Shown piece by piece: positions 43,993 to 53,034 of a stretch of 64,000 bases of DNA. The notes beneath the pieces are model-generated. The model had not been told where the DNA came from. It saw only the letters and a program-made list of their open reading frames with translations, and did no database searches. Made by a program: the position numbers and the translations under genes. Each line of letters starts with the position of its first letter. The stretch's first letter is position 1. The stretch covers positions 558,001 through 622,000 of the forward strand of contig JAFKAC010000015.1 in NCBI GenBank assembly GCA_025766275.1, in the 5' to 3' direction. The stretch comes from Lactarius indigo. Taxonomy: Eukaryota > Basidiomycota > Agaricomycetes > Russulales > Russulaceae.

Positions 43993-45459
43993 ATGCTCCT
44001 CAGTTTCCCAATGGCCGACACCCCAGTATCCGACACCACCCTCGTCCACGTCCTCAGCAACCCCCAACTCGAAGCTGCCCTTGAACAAGGGATCGTCACT
44101 ATTGACCTCTCCGACATCCCCCGCCTATCACCGCCTCCATCCCCCCAACACACCATCGCCAATTACCCCATCCCCATCGAACGAGAACCTGGGGAGCTCA
44201 CCCCGTCGACACCCGAGGAGGGACAATATTCTCCAACGCCCCCTCCTCAACAGCAGTCCACCCCTCTGCCCGACCCACATCCACAATCACCCGTATCCTC
44301 CCCACCATCCACACCACCACCTCCACTAGAACCATTCACCCCAGTCCGCATCCATTCCCCCATCGACTATAACCGACCCGACTCTCCCCCTGACGACACA
44401 GATGACCCCGGCGCCCCATTCTTCCCGAACATCTTGGGAACCCCCAAATACTACCCATTACAGATCCCACTACCAGACGGCGGATCTAACCCCGCGAAGT
44501 ACATTTACTATCGCAAGGGATTCACCGAGGTAGTGGGAACAATGGGCATGGGGCAGCCCCACTATGGAGAAGAAGTCTACCTCTCCTCGCTTAGGCCTAA
44601 TGTCTCCGCTCCCCCCTTCACCGCAGAACAGCTTCAATTCTTCGACCCTCACGACATTTGCGCTTGTGCTCTAGACGAAACGCTCATCGAGCTCAACTCA
44701 CCACGACTAACTGCTGAGGTCACCAGGCTGCGGACGGGACTCCTGGCACTCAAGGAGATCGACGAAAAGTGCGAAAAGCTGGAGGAAGACGCACGGAAGC
44801 TACGATCGGAGCGGCTTACTGTGGACCTGATGCTGGCTAGTACGAAGAGGCGACTCCAGTACGCAGGGGCGCTGACCACTATCGGTAACGAGTACGCTCA
44901 GATGACAGCACTACCGGCTCCACTCCGTCATTCCCGATACGCCATCCCATTCTCCCCACGACGTGGCGGACCATTAGAATTCCCCCGCCTCGCCGATAAA
45001 CCCCACCGCCGACGCTGTTACCACTGTAATAGCCCTCATCATATCGTGCGCGACTGCCCTACCAGACCACGACCAGCTTGTCGCCACTGCCAGAGTCAAG
45101 AGCACCAATCCCACCGGTGCATCTTCCGACGGGCTGGCATGGTTGAAGAGGTAATCACGACCTCTCAAGCCGACGAGCGAATACGACACGCAGTGGTTGG
45201 AGAAGCCACCACCTCCTTTACCGTCCCCGAACCACCAACCGCTAAAGCCCAAACTCAAGGAAGGTGGTGCGGGCGATGCTTCCGAACCGACGCCAACCAC
45301 GACGAAATCCGCTGCCCACAATACGAAATGTGTCGCAAGTGTGGCAAGCGTGGCCCTTTCCTTTTCCTCAAAACACATTACTGCCAACTCAACATCTCTC
45401 CTTGGCCGGAGAATGACCTGGACGCTGACATCTACGATCTTGTCGACCCAGAATGTTGA
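43993..45459 (+). CDS. ORF3 of element C: coiled-coil and zinc-cluster protein, 488 aa
   Basis: This is a separate intact frame after pol, in a different phase. ATG 43993 or 44011 could start it; 44011 (MADTPVSDTT) suits a transcript from the TATA box. Regions: Pro/Ser-rich N-terminus, block FFPNILGTPKYYPLQIPLPDG...GQPHYGEEVYL, helical segment near residues 235-300 (LTAEVTRLRTGLLALKEIDE...), CCHC knuckles CYHCNSPHHIVRDC and CRHCQSQEHQSHRC, then the cluster C-x2-C-x6-H-x4-C-x5-C-x2-C-x11-H-x-C, identical in spacing to A. No membrane segment is seen. I know no named family for it. A nucleic-acid-binding accessory protein is the best guess, and it is intact in an element whose pol is broken. Confidence 0.8.
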   Translation: MLLSFPMADTPVSDTTLVHVLSNPQLEAALEQGIVTIDLSDIPRLSPPPSPQHTIANYPIPIEREPGELTPSTPEEGQYSPTPPPQQQSTPLPDPHPQSPVSSPPSTPPPPLEPFTPVRIHSPIDYNRPDSPPDDTDDPGAPFFPNILGTPKYYPLQIPLPDGGSNPAKYIYYRKGFTEVVGTMGMGQPHYGEEVYLSSLRPNVSAPPFTAEQLQFFDPHDICACALDETLIELNSPRLTAEVTRLRTGLLALKEIDEKCEKLEEDARKLRSERLTVDLMLASTKRRLQYAGALTTIGNEYAQMTALPAPLRHSRYAIPFSPRRGGPLEFPRLADKPHRRRCYHCNSPHHIVRDCPTRPRPACRHCQSQEHQSHRCIFRRAGMVEEVITTSQADERIRHAVVGEATTSFTVPEPPTAKAQTQGRWCGRCFRTDANHDEIRCPQYEMCRKCGKRGPFLFLKTHYCQLNISPWPENDLDADIYDLVDPEC

Positions 45460-45493
45460 AGCCGAGGCGTCTCCAAGTCTGAACGGGGGGTAA

Positions 45494-46031
45494 TGTTACG
45501 ATCTTCCGGACTCGTTCGTTCTCACTTCCACTTACTCCTTATCACCCACATTACGAGCCTTGTATGACTACGTGGACTATACGATTACCCGGTTCCTGTC
45601 ACGCGCTTTGCTTATCGTTGTTATCTTTCGATAAAGCTCGACATGTGCTAGTTTCCGCTTACTTTCCACCCACGCACGGACCCGCGTGATTCTCCCTTTG
45701 TTCCCATTCTGTTTTACCCTTGTTCCCCGACAGGGATTGACCTTGCGCCCACGCTGTTGATCCAGTGTATTTAAGCCTAGCACTACCTAGCTTGTACGGT
45801 AGACTAGACTTCTTGTGTAATACTACACTCATCTACGTGAAGTCTCTTGAACCATCGATCCCTGTCTTTGCTAGACCTTCGCGTCTTAGCTACCCTCTAT
45901 AGTCCAAGTGACGCGTGTCCTTGTGACTCTTGTGCATCATCTTTACTGAAGTCAAGCCTTTGAGCTTCGACTACCGCATCGCTGACTGACTTAGTACAGG
46001 TCGTACTAAATGCCCCCGTAGTGGCGTTACA
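45494..46031 (+). repeat. 3' LTR of element C
   Basis: 538 bp after the polypurine tract GAACGGGGGGTAA (45481-45493). Confidence 0.95.
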
Positions 46032-48836
46032 GACTGCAAGATATACCCAATGACTCAAGAGGAAGACAAAAAGCTACGCGAATGGATAAACGAACAGCTA
46101 AAGAAAGGTTATATACGACCTTCGAAATCCCCATACGCATCCTCCTTCTTCTTCATCAAAAAGAAGGATGGGAAACTGCGACCGGTGCAAGACTACCGAA
46201 AAATCAATGCAGTCACCATTCGCAATCAGTATCCCCTTCCCCTTATCACAGACCTCATTACCGACCTCAGCAACGCTCACATCTATACCAAGCTTGATGT
46301 TAGATGGGGGTATAACAACATACGCATTAAAGAGGGAGATGAAGAAAAGGCCGCATTTAAAACACGATATGGACTATTCGAACCTACGGTGATGTTTTTC
46401 GGCCTGACTAACTCCCCTGCGACGTTCCAGACCATGATGAACTTTATATTCAGAGATATCATGGCCAAACACGAAGCACGCAGCACAGTTATTCGAGTGT
46501 ATATGGACGACATTGGCATCGCAACCAGACTCAATCACTCCCTCCAAGATCACGTCGAAGCAGTTAAAGACGTACTCCGTGTATCCGCGGAGCACAATCT
46601 GTACTACAAACTCGAAAAATGCCTTTTCCACTCCCCACGTATGGATTACCTGGGGGTAATCCTTGAAAAGGGGGTGACGCGTATGGACCCTATCAAAATT
46701 TCCGGCATCAAAGATTGGCCTACGCCAACCAAAGTTAAGGACGTCCGCTCTTTTCTCGGCTTCTGCAACTTTTACCGACCTTTCATACGAGGTTTCGCAA
46801 CCAAAGCACGGCTGCTCAATAAACTCACGTGCAAAGACACCGAATGGCACTGGGGAACGGAAGAAGAGAAGGCATTCCAAGACCTTAAGGCCCTCGTCAC
46901 CAGCGAACCTGTTCTGGCACACCCCGATCTTACCCAACAATTCGAGCTGGAGGTCAATGCTTCAGGGTTTGCAACAGGAGCTGTTCTACTTCAGCGCAAA
47001 GCAGACGGCAAACAACATCCTATTGGCTATTACTCCTCCACTCTCAATGAAGCCGAACGGAATTACGATATTTATGATCTCGAACTTCTAGCCATCATCA
47101 AGGCCTTTAGACATTGGAGACCCCTCCTAGTGGGCTCCCCCCACAAGATCAAAGTATTCTCTGACCACCTCAACCTACAATACTGGAAATCACCGCAGAA
47201 GATCAGCAGGCGCGTCGCCAGGGAAGTCCTTGAACTCTCTGAATATAACTTCGAGATTCACCATATCAAGGGAACTTCCAACGGACGTGCCGATGCACTA
47301 TCGCGGAGACCAGACTACGATCAAGGGGAAAACGACAATGAGGGAATCACGGTGCTACCCGAACACGTCTTTGTACGTGCAACCACCCTGGACGAGCCAC
47401 AACACCCACATTGGAGACCAGAAATCCTGCCCACAGAGATGAGTCTGCAGCACCCCGTCTACGAACAGGACCCAGCTAAGTTAAGACCCTGGGTCGATGC
47501 TCATAAACTAAAGGACATCGAAGGGACGTGGTACAAGGATGGGCGCAGGGTGGTTACAGGAGGCATTCACGACAAACGCACTATCATTGCCGCGCACCAC
47601 GACTCTCCTGTCTATGGTCATCTGGGCATCAAACGTACTCTCCAACTCACAGAACGACATTATTGGTGGCCCCAGATGAAGAACGACATCACAGACTACG
47701 TCAAAGGCTGTGCCGAGTGCCAGCGACACAAAGTCAACCACCGTCCCATAAGGGCGCCATTACAACCTATCTATCCCAAACCGGAAGCCCTGCCATTTGA
47801 AACTATTGCAGTGGACTTCATCACTAAACTCCCGATTTCTCGGGGTTACGACTCTATCCTAACAGTGACGGATCATGACTGTACCAAGGCCGCTGTCTTC
47901 ATCCCCTGCAACGAAGAGATAACAGCTGAAGGAACAGCCGCCTTGTATGTCTCTCACGTTTTCCCACAATTTGGACTCCCCTCGCGCGTTATCAGTGACC
48001 GAGATCCCCGTTTCGCATCCAAGTTCATGCGGGAGATATGCAAAATTCTTGGCATCAGCCAAAATATCTCCACCGCTTACCATCCCAGAACCGACGGCCA
48101 ATCGGAACGAACCAACCAATGGCTGGAGCAGTACCTCCACTTCTGGGTAAATGAGCGACAGAATGACTGGGTCCGCTATCTACCAATGGCGGAATTCACA
48201 CACAATAACTGGCCCAACGAGACCACGCGAGAGTCCCCTTTTTTTCTCTTATCAGGATTCAACCCACGCGCTGATTGGATCGATAGACCCTCCCCCATTC
48301 CACAAGTATCATTGCGGTTAGACCAATTCAAACAAGCGCGACAACAAGCCTTCTCTTGCATGTTCAGGGCACAAAAGTCATGGGTCAAACACAAAGATAC
48401 GCCCGCGTTCAAAGAAGGGGACCTTGTATGGCTCGAGGGACGCCACTTACGCACTCACCAACCAACCGCAAAACTAGCGGCGAAACGCCATGGACCATTT
48501 AAGGTCATCCAGGTGATGTCCCCTGTCAACTATCACCTCGAACTTCCCACGCAGTGGAGCATCCATGACGTATTCCACATAGACCTTCTCACGCCTTATC
48601 GTGAAACACCCACGCACGGACCAAATTATCAGCGCCCACCACCAGATTTGGTCGATAACGAAGAAGAATACGAAGTCGAGAAGATTCTAGATTCTTGGCG
48701 ATTTGGCAGAAGGCGTCGGCTGCAATACCTCATGAAGTGGAAAGGATACCCTGACTCGGACAATCAGTGGGTCGATAAGGATGACGTCTTCGCTGACGAA
48801 GCCGTTCGAGAGTTTCAAAATTCTAACTCCGAATGA
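46032..48836 (+). pseudogene. pol: Pol of D2, RT to chromodomain, after the C insertion
   Basis: The frame is open from DCKIYPMTQEED to the TGA at 48834 (about 935 codons). RT catalytic YMDD near 46500, RNase H (about 46940-47330), integrase HHCC (47600-47740) and DDE (47810-48110), GPY/F and chromodomain (EEYEVEKILDSWRF...YLMKWKGYPDSDNQW, about 48660-48800). No lesion is visible in this part, so the catalytic domains are conserved, but the upstream nonsense codons and the C insertion prevent expression as a Gag-Pol. Unlike D1 and E it stops after the chromodomain, and ORF3 is separate. Confidence 0.88.
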
Positions 48837-48844
48837 GAAGGACA

Positions 48845-48850
48845 TATAAG
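48845..48850 (+). promoter_or_regulatory. Candidate internal TATA box before D2 ORF3
   Basis: TATAAG in GGACATATAAGGACC, between the pol stop (48834) and the ORF3 ATG (48888). Confidence 0.45.
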
Positions 48851-48887
48851 GACCGTCATCCAACGCAATAAGTCACCATTCCCTCTT

Positions 48888-50084
48888 ATGTCTTCCATCC
48901 CTCACAATGACCACCTCGATCTCCTCGAAACCATCATCGCCCCGCTCGTCTCCCCCAGCATTGTCGTTCCCGCCACCACTGAACAACGACGAGCTCATCA
49001 ACAAGGTCGACAACAACCCCTCGACGATCGATCCACAGAAGAACGACTGCTCCAGCGACAAGACAGTGCAGCAGACCTGTCCGAGGCATTGCGAAGATTT
49101 CCCATGCCCACGCCGGGAGTGGTCTCTGACGACCCTACACCAATTCAACCAACACCTCAGCCGCTGTACAACATCGTCGACCCCAATACTGGAGCCACAA
49201 CCCACACCATCACGGAAGATGAACTCTTCCAGCTTCAAGTGGCTCTCACGAGCTCTGAAGGGGCCCGACGCGATGAAGAACTACAAGCGGGAGTGGAAGG
49301 AGACGGTGCGGAAGTGGCAGGCAGAGCAATTGCATATCGCTGCCTCGCGGCGCAAGATGGCGAAGGAGAGGAAAGAGTATTGGACCAAGCTGAGGATGAC
49401 AACCACTATGAAGATTACTACCCCTCACGACACTCATTCCTTGACTATGAACAGTACCCTGGAGCCCCAGAGGCTACTCCCTATCTCATCGACTCAGACG
49501 GAGTGCCTATGCACCGAGGATACATTGCAGCGCCCCACGCTGCTCATTGTACGCCACTCGGAGCAGATGACAGCGCCCTTAGCATCATCATCCCTGAGGG
49601 GTTCCGGGTCAATGGACGACCCGATTACGTTCCGTTCCCGGTCTGTCTCCCCAACGGACTTACAGTACAGGCCTCGCACATACAAATTATCAAGGCTGGC
49701 GACCCCTTCGTTCTCGGACTAGTCCCAGGGTCTCCTTACATCTATGGGCGACCACTGTACGCCATGCCACACCTCCCACACAACAATCGCGCTTTTATCG
49801 CACACGAAGACCTCTTTCTACTCAGAGAATGTCACCCCGCTGACACTATGCTCCAACGCATCGGAGATGTAACACTTATGGAAGAGGTGCGTCGTTACCG
49901 GCAGAACGCGTTTGCCGAAGAACAGTTGGAGAACCGCATCCGGCGACTACAGGAAGAGAAGGGGGTTGTTCACCATCGCAAGATGGATTCCATTTATCGG
50001 TTGGAACGTGCTAACGCTCTGCCAAGGGTCAAGGATGAGATAGAAGCGGTGAGGCAGCTCAGCAAGGATACGATTAACGTGTGA
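48888..50084 (+). CDS. ORF3 of D2, 398 aa, separate gene
   Basis: ATG 48888 lies 43 bp after the TATA box. The protein has a polar N-terminus, YNIVDPNTG, a Glu/Gly-rich middle, then MHRGYIAAPH, IIIPEGFRVNGRPDYVPFPV, LGLVPGSPYIYGRPLYAMP, NNRAFIAHEDLFLL and a C-terminal helical region to residue 398. The same blocks end the Pol fusions of D1, E and F. There is no zinc cluster, unlike A and C ORF3. There are no premature stops, although gag and protease of this copy carry five. The role is unknown. Confidence 0.75.
   Translation: MSSIPHNDHLDLLETIIAPLVSPSIVVPATTEQRRAHQQGRQQPLDDRSTEERLLQRQDSAADLSEALRRFPMPTPGVVSDDPTPIQPTPQPLYNIVDPNTGATTHTITEDELFQLQVALTSSEGARRDEELQAGVEGDGAEVAGRAIAYRCLAAQDGEGEERVLDQAEDDNHYEDYYPSRHSFLDYEQYPGAPEATPYLIDSDGVPMHRGYIAAPHAAHCTPLGADDSALSIIIPEGFRVNGRPDYVPFPVCLPNGLTVQASHIQIIKAGDPFVLGLVPGSPYIYGRPLYAMPHLPHNNRAFIAHEDLFLLRECHPADTMLQRIGDVTLMEEVRRYRQNAFAEEQLENRIRRLQEEKGVVHHRKMDSIYRLERANALPRVKDEIEAVRQLSKDTINV
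48907..49722 (+). CDS. Overlapping +1-frame ORF inside D2 ORF3 (271 aa)
   Basis: The ATG is 19 nt after the ORF3 ATG, and it is the next ATG in the putative short transcript. A Ser/Pro-rich start (MTTSISSKPSSPRSS) is followed by a basic/aromatic helix (FKWLSRALKGPDAMKN, then WKETVRKWQAEQLHIAASRR) and a GSGSMDDPITF tail. The phase (+1) and motif order are the same as in D1, E and F. Confidence 0.5.
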   Translation: MTTSISSKPSSPRSSPPALSFPPPLNNDELINKVDNNPSTIDPQKNDCSSDKTVQQTCPRHCEDFPCPRREWSLTTLHQFNQHLSRCTTSSTPILEPQPTPSRKMNSSSFKWLSRALKGPDAMKNYKREWKETVRKWQAEQLHIAASRRKMAKERKEYWTKLRMTTTMKITTPHDTHSLTMNSTLEPQRLLPISSTQTECLCTEDTLQRPTLLIVRHSEQMTAPLASSSLRGSGSMDDPITFRSRSVSPTDLQYRPRTYKLSRLATPSFSD

Positions 50085-50113
50085 GGTGGGCCTCACTCCT
50101 GAAAAGGGGGTGA

Positions 50114-50415
50114 TGTTACGGTACGGACTCTACTATGGGTGTGTTGACTCATGACCGGTTATGACTACGGTCCGACTTAGTATTAGTCATGGACTCTTAC
50201 ATCGTATCAGTCAGCAAGTAGTTCACATGTGATTCGTGACTCCTGTATGACTCATTCCTAGGATAGCTGTACTAGGGTTCGAGCTAGTTATGCTACTGGT
50301 TACCTATCGTTTGAGCGGCGCTTTAAAGCCCACGTGTATCTGTATAAGTAGTTGTAGCGGAAGACCAAGAGTCCCCATCTTGGTCTTCTTCAAATCCACT
50401 ACTTGACTTGCCTCT
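50114..50415 (+). repeat. 3' LTR of D2, left part
   Basis: 302 bp after the polypurine tract GAAAAGGGGGTGA (50101-50113). It is interrupted by element E at CCTCT and continues at 58325. Confidence 0.94.
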
Positions 50416-50953
50416 TGCTACGTTTCGAGTCATATGGACTGTACGGATTGTGAACCCTTACTGTACCAGTTGCAACTACGGCGGTAAGGTAGATTAGTTG
50501 CGGACTTAACCACGGTGATACGGTAGTGCGATAGGTGATACGGTACTGATTGCTGACTGATGACGGACGCCACTAATACTGGTAGTAGTGGTATTTGGTC
50601 TGAGTTACTTACGCGATACGTTGGACGCTACTTACTGTGACTCATAGCAGCGCTTCTAAGCCTGCTGGTTTGTGTATTTAAACTGTCTTGAGAAGACCAA
50701 GATACGCCATCTTGGTCTTCTTGAATCGTCACTTGTTCCTTTCTTTCCTCTCTATCTCTCTGTTTCTCTTCAGCACTCAGAGCCACTCCGACTTCGTTCG
50801 TGAGCAACATAAGAAGGATCTGCCGGTGTACCTCTGTGTATTCACCAGGACAGACGCTTGGACCTCCGTGTCTTCAAGTCGACGCATCGATATATTGCTA
50901 AGTTGTTACCGCCCTCAGAGCTCAAGTCGGGCTAACGTCGTGGCGGCGTTACA
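50416..50953 (+). repeat. 5' LTR of E
   Basis: TATTTAAA at 50675-50682. ATCTTGGTCTT (R start) at 50709-50719 is inside a hairpin with GAAGACCAAGAT. It is 34 bp from TATA and complementary to the PBS at 50956-50966. TGACTCA is at 50638-50644. There is no ATG between the presumed RNA start and gag. Confidence 0.95.
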
Positions 50954-50973
50954 TTAAGACCAAGATTACCATC

Positions 50974-53034
50974 GTGGCCGTAACAACGAGAGACCAGTGG
51001 ACGAGCTTCCGTCCTTACTCGCTCCAAAGAAGAGGAGAACGCAATGTCCCTACGCGCTTTTTACAAGCTGCAAGTTGGAGGGAAAGACAAGAAGAAACCG
51101 GATATTTTGTGGAATTTAACGGACCTAGCAGGTTCCGCCCAGTTGAGTTCAATTTCGACCACCTGTGCTGGGTAGAGGTTACGTGGAACCCTATAGATTC
51201 CCAGTGGGACGCAATACGACCGACCGGACCCAGATACCGCTGCGATATTGACGCGCGGGAACTCAACACCAGATCAGATTGGGGTCCCATTGACGGACAA
51301 CTACGAGAACACTCCACTGGAGAGGTAGTGTCGGAAGAAGAAAGTGAACAAAGTCAGGAAGAAAGCGAAGGACGAGAACCAAACCAGACGGAGACTAGCG
51401 GGGGAGCCATACAAGACCTCCTCATAGAACGAGCTGAGTCCGCGCATATCACCGAACCAGAACCAATTCACATCCGATCCCCAGCCATCATGGCCACGAT
51501 AACGCGCGCAATGGAAGAAGTCGCAATGGAAGAAGCAAGAGCAATACAAGACGAAGCAAGAAACATCATTATGCCTATCAACCCAGAAACGGGGGTACGT
51601 ATGACTGCAGACGATGCCGCAATCTTCCGGGCAATAGGGTCGGATAGGGGAGACCCTCCGTCAGGGCAACGACAGACAATGGAGCTACCTCCAGGAGTGG
51701 GAGGACCGGGGGATGACCCGCCACCGCCATCAGGAGGGGGCGTCCCATTCGATTTACGAAGGACCGAACCACCAAGAGGACCACCCCGCGACCCGCCTGG
51801 AGGCGGAGGAGGCGGAGGAGGCGGAGGTGGCGGTGATGCTGGAGGAGGAGGAGGACATCCCAGCGAGAAGCTAACCGGTGAGCCACCTTCAATTTTTGAT
51901 GGGGACCGACTTAAAGTCGACCAATTTCTCACGCAGTGGCATGTCTATTGGGGCATGAATTTAGACGCCCCCATCATGCGCAACGACTACAGGAGATGCC
52001 TCCTGTTCCTTTCATATATCAAAGGCGGAGCAGTCAGCGAATGGGTACTGTCCTTCCTGAACTGGCTCAATCGACAAATACAACGAGGGATCAGCCCCTA
52101 CACCCGCGGACTTTGGGATGCCGTAGCCGACGGATTCAGCCAACGATTCGAAAACACGTTGGAGAGGGAGCAAGCACAAGCCATATTGAGAAAAGGCTTC
52201 AAGATGGCCGGAGAGGACATTGATAAGTACGTCAACGATTTCGAACAGTTGGCACGGAAGGCTCATTACCACCTCAACGAACCGCAAACCATTGACCTGT
52301 TCACGTCGGGTCTGCCCAAGGAACTATTCAAAAATGCGTTCCAATTCGACGAGCCCGTAACGTTTGACGACTGGAAGAGGGCGGTCCTCAAACGACAGAA
52401 GAACTACATCCACCTTAAAGCAAGGTTGAACGAATACAAGAACACGACGGCACCACCAAAAAAGCAAACCAGAAATGCCGGGTGGGCCCTGCCGCAGAAT
52501 CTGCCACAGACCAACCCGTGGGCCATGGACACCTCCGCCAATCGTGCCAAGGTACGGCTAGCCGGATCAGACGAAATCGACTTCAATAAAATGCCCCATC
52601 ATGACTGGCCCGCACCACCATTCCCACCACGTGGAGGTCCTGGAGCTCGAGGACGAGGAAGAGGCGGGTCTAGGAGGGACCTAAGGAACGTACTTTGCTA
52701 TAACTGCCACGCTCCCAGACACCTCTCACGAAACTGCCCACATCCCCGACAGCAGAGACAGTGGCAACATCCACCATCCAGCAGCAGGATGACCGAGACC
52801 GCTTGGCCAACGCAATGGCCGGGACCTCCGGGACCCGTATCCCAGTACAAACCATCGCTGCCAGGATACGCCACCCCGATACCCAGTTCAACACCGGCGC
52901 CGCAAATCAAAGCGGCGAAGACAGCGGGAGAACAAGCGAAGGAATGGCTGACACAGGTAGCCAACAGCACGGACGAGGTAAAAGACCTCATACTTCAGGA
53001 CTTGTGGGGAAAAGAGGGTTTTCAGGGCGCCTGA
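50974..53034 (+). CDS. gag: Gag of E, 686 aa, non-AUG start
   Basis: The proposed start is GTG 50974 in ACC-ATC-GTG-GCC. The first in-frame ATG is about 170 codons later, inside a region whose upstream sequence is conserved in F, D1 and D2, so it cannot be the real start. Regions: N-terminal domain with GYFVEFNGPSRFRPVEFNF, a Glu-rich linker, a Pro/Gly tract (about 51660-51860), capsid (FDGDRLKVDQFLTQWHVYWGMNLDAPIM), an Arg/Gly stretch (GARGRGRGGSRRD) and CCHC knuckle CYNCHAPRHLSRNC. The stop is TGA 53032, ten nt after the slippery GGGTTTT (53016-53022). Confidence 0.9.
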   Translation: MAVTTRDQWTSFRPYSLQRRGERNVPTRFLQAASWRERQEETGYFVEFNGPSRFRPVEFNFDHLCWVEVTWNPIDSQWDAIRPTGPRYRCDIDARELNTRSDWGPIDGQLREHSTGEVVSEEESEQSQEESEGREPNQTETSGGAIQDLLIERAESAHITEPEPIHIRSPAIMATITRAMEEVAMEEARAIQDEARNIIMPINPETGVRMTADDAAIFRAIGSDRGDPPSGQRQTMELPPGVGGPGDDPPPPSGGGVPFDLRRTEPPRGPPRDPPGGGGGGGGGGGGDAGGGGGHPSEKLTGEPPSIFDGDRLKVDQFLTQWHVYWGMNLDAPIMRNDYRRCLLFLSYIKGGAVSEWVLSFLNWLNRQIQRGISPYTRGLWDAVADGFSQRFENTLEREQAQAILRKGFKMAGEDIDKYVNDFEQLARKAHYHLNEPQTIDLFTSGLPKELFKNAFQFDEPVTFDDWKRAVLKRQKNYIHLKARLNEYKNTTAPPKKQTRNAGWALPQNLPQTNPWAMDTSANRAKVRLAGSDEIDFNKMPHHDWPAPPFPPRGGPGARGRGRGGSRRDLRNVLCYNCHAPRHLSRNCPHPRQQRQWQHPPSSSRMTETAWPTQWPGPPGPVSQYKPSLPGYATPIPSSTPAPQIKAAKTAGEQAKEWLTQVANSTDEVKDLILQDLWGKEGFQGA
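53016..53022 (+). promoter_or_regulatory. -1 frameshift heptamer GGGTTTT (E gag-pol)
   Basis: It reads G-GGT-TTT in the gag frame; the -1 frame continues GFSGRLNPSVWVRAL into pol. It is identical in D1, D2 and F. Confidence 0.75.

Larger units (their letters stand above)
38207..46031 (+). mobile_element. Ty3/Gypsy retrotransposon C, inserted in D2 pol
   Basis: 538-bp LTRs (38207-38744 and 45494-46031) differ by only about three transitions by eye. The target duplication is AACTG (38202-38206) and GACTG (46032-46036), with one mismatch. Gag, pol and a separate zinc-cluster ORF3 follow the element A layout. Despite the near-identical LTRs, pol carries several single-base indels. Confidence 0.94.

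Noticed and set aside
46374..46940. Antisense frame of 188 codons opposite D2 RT (also 29014-29520)
   Set aside because: Mirror of the coding strand codon bias in RT; the antisense product has no domain and is broken in E and C.
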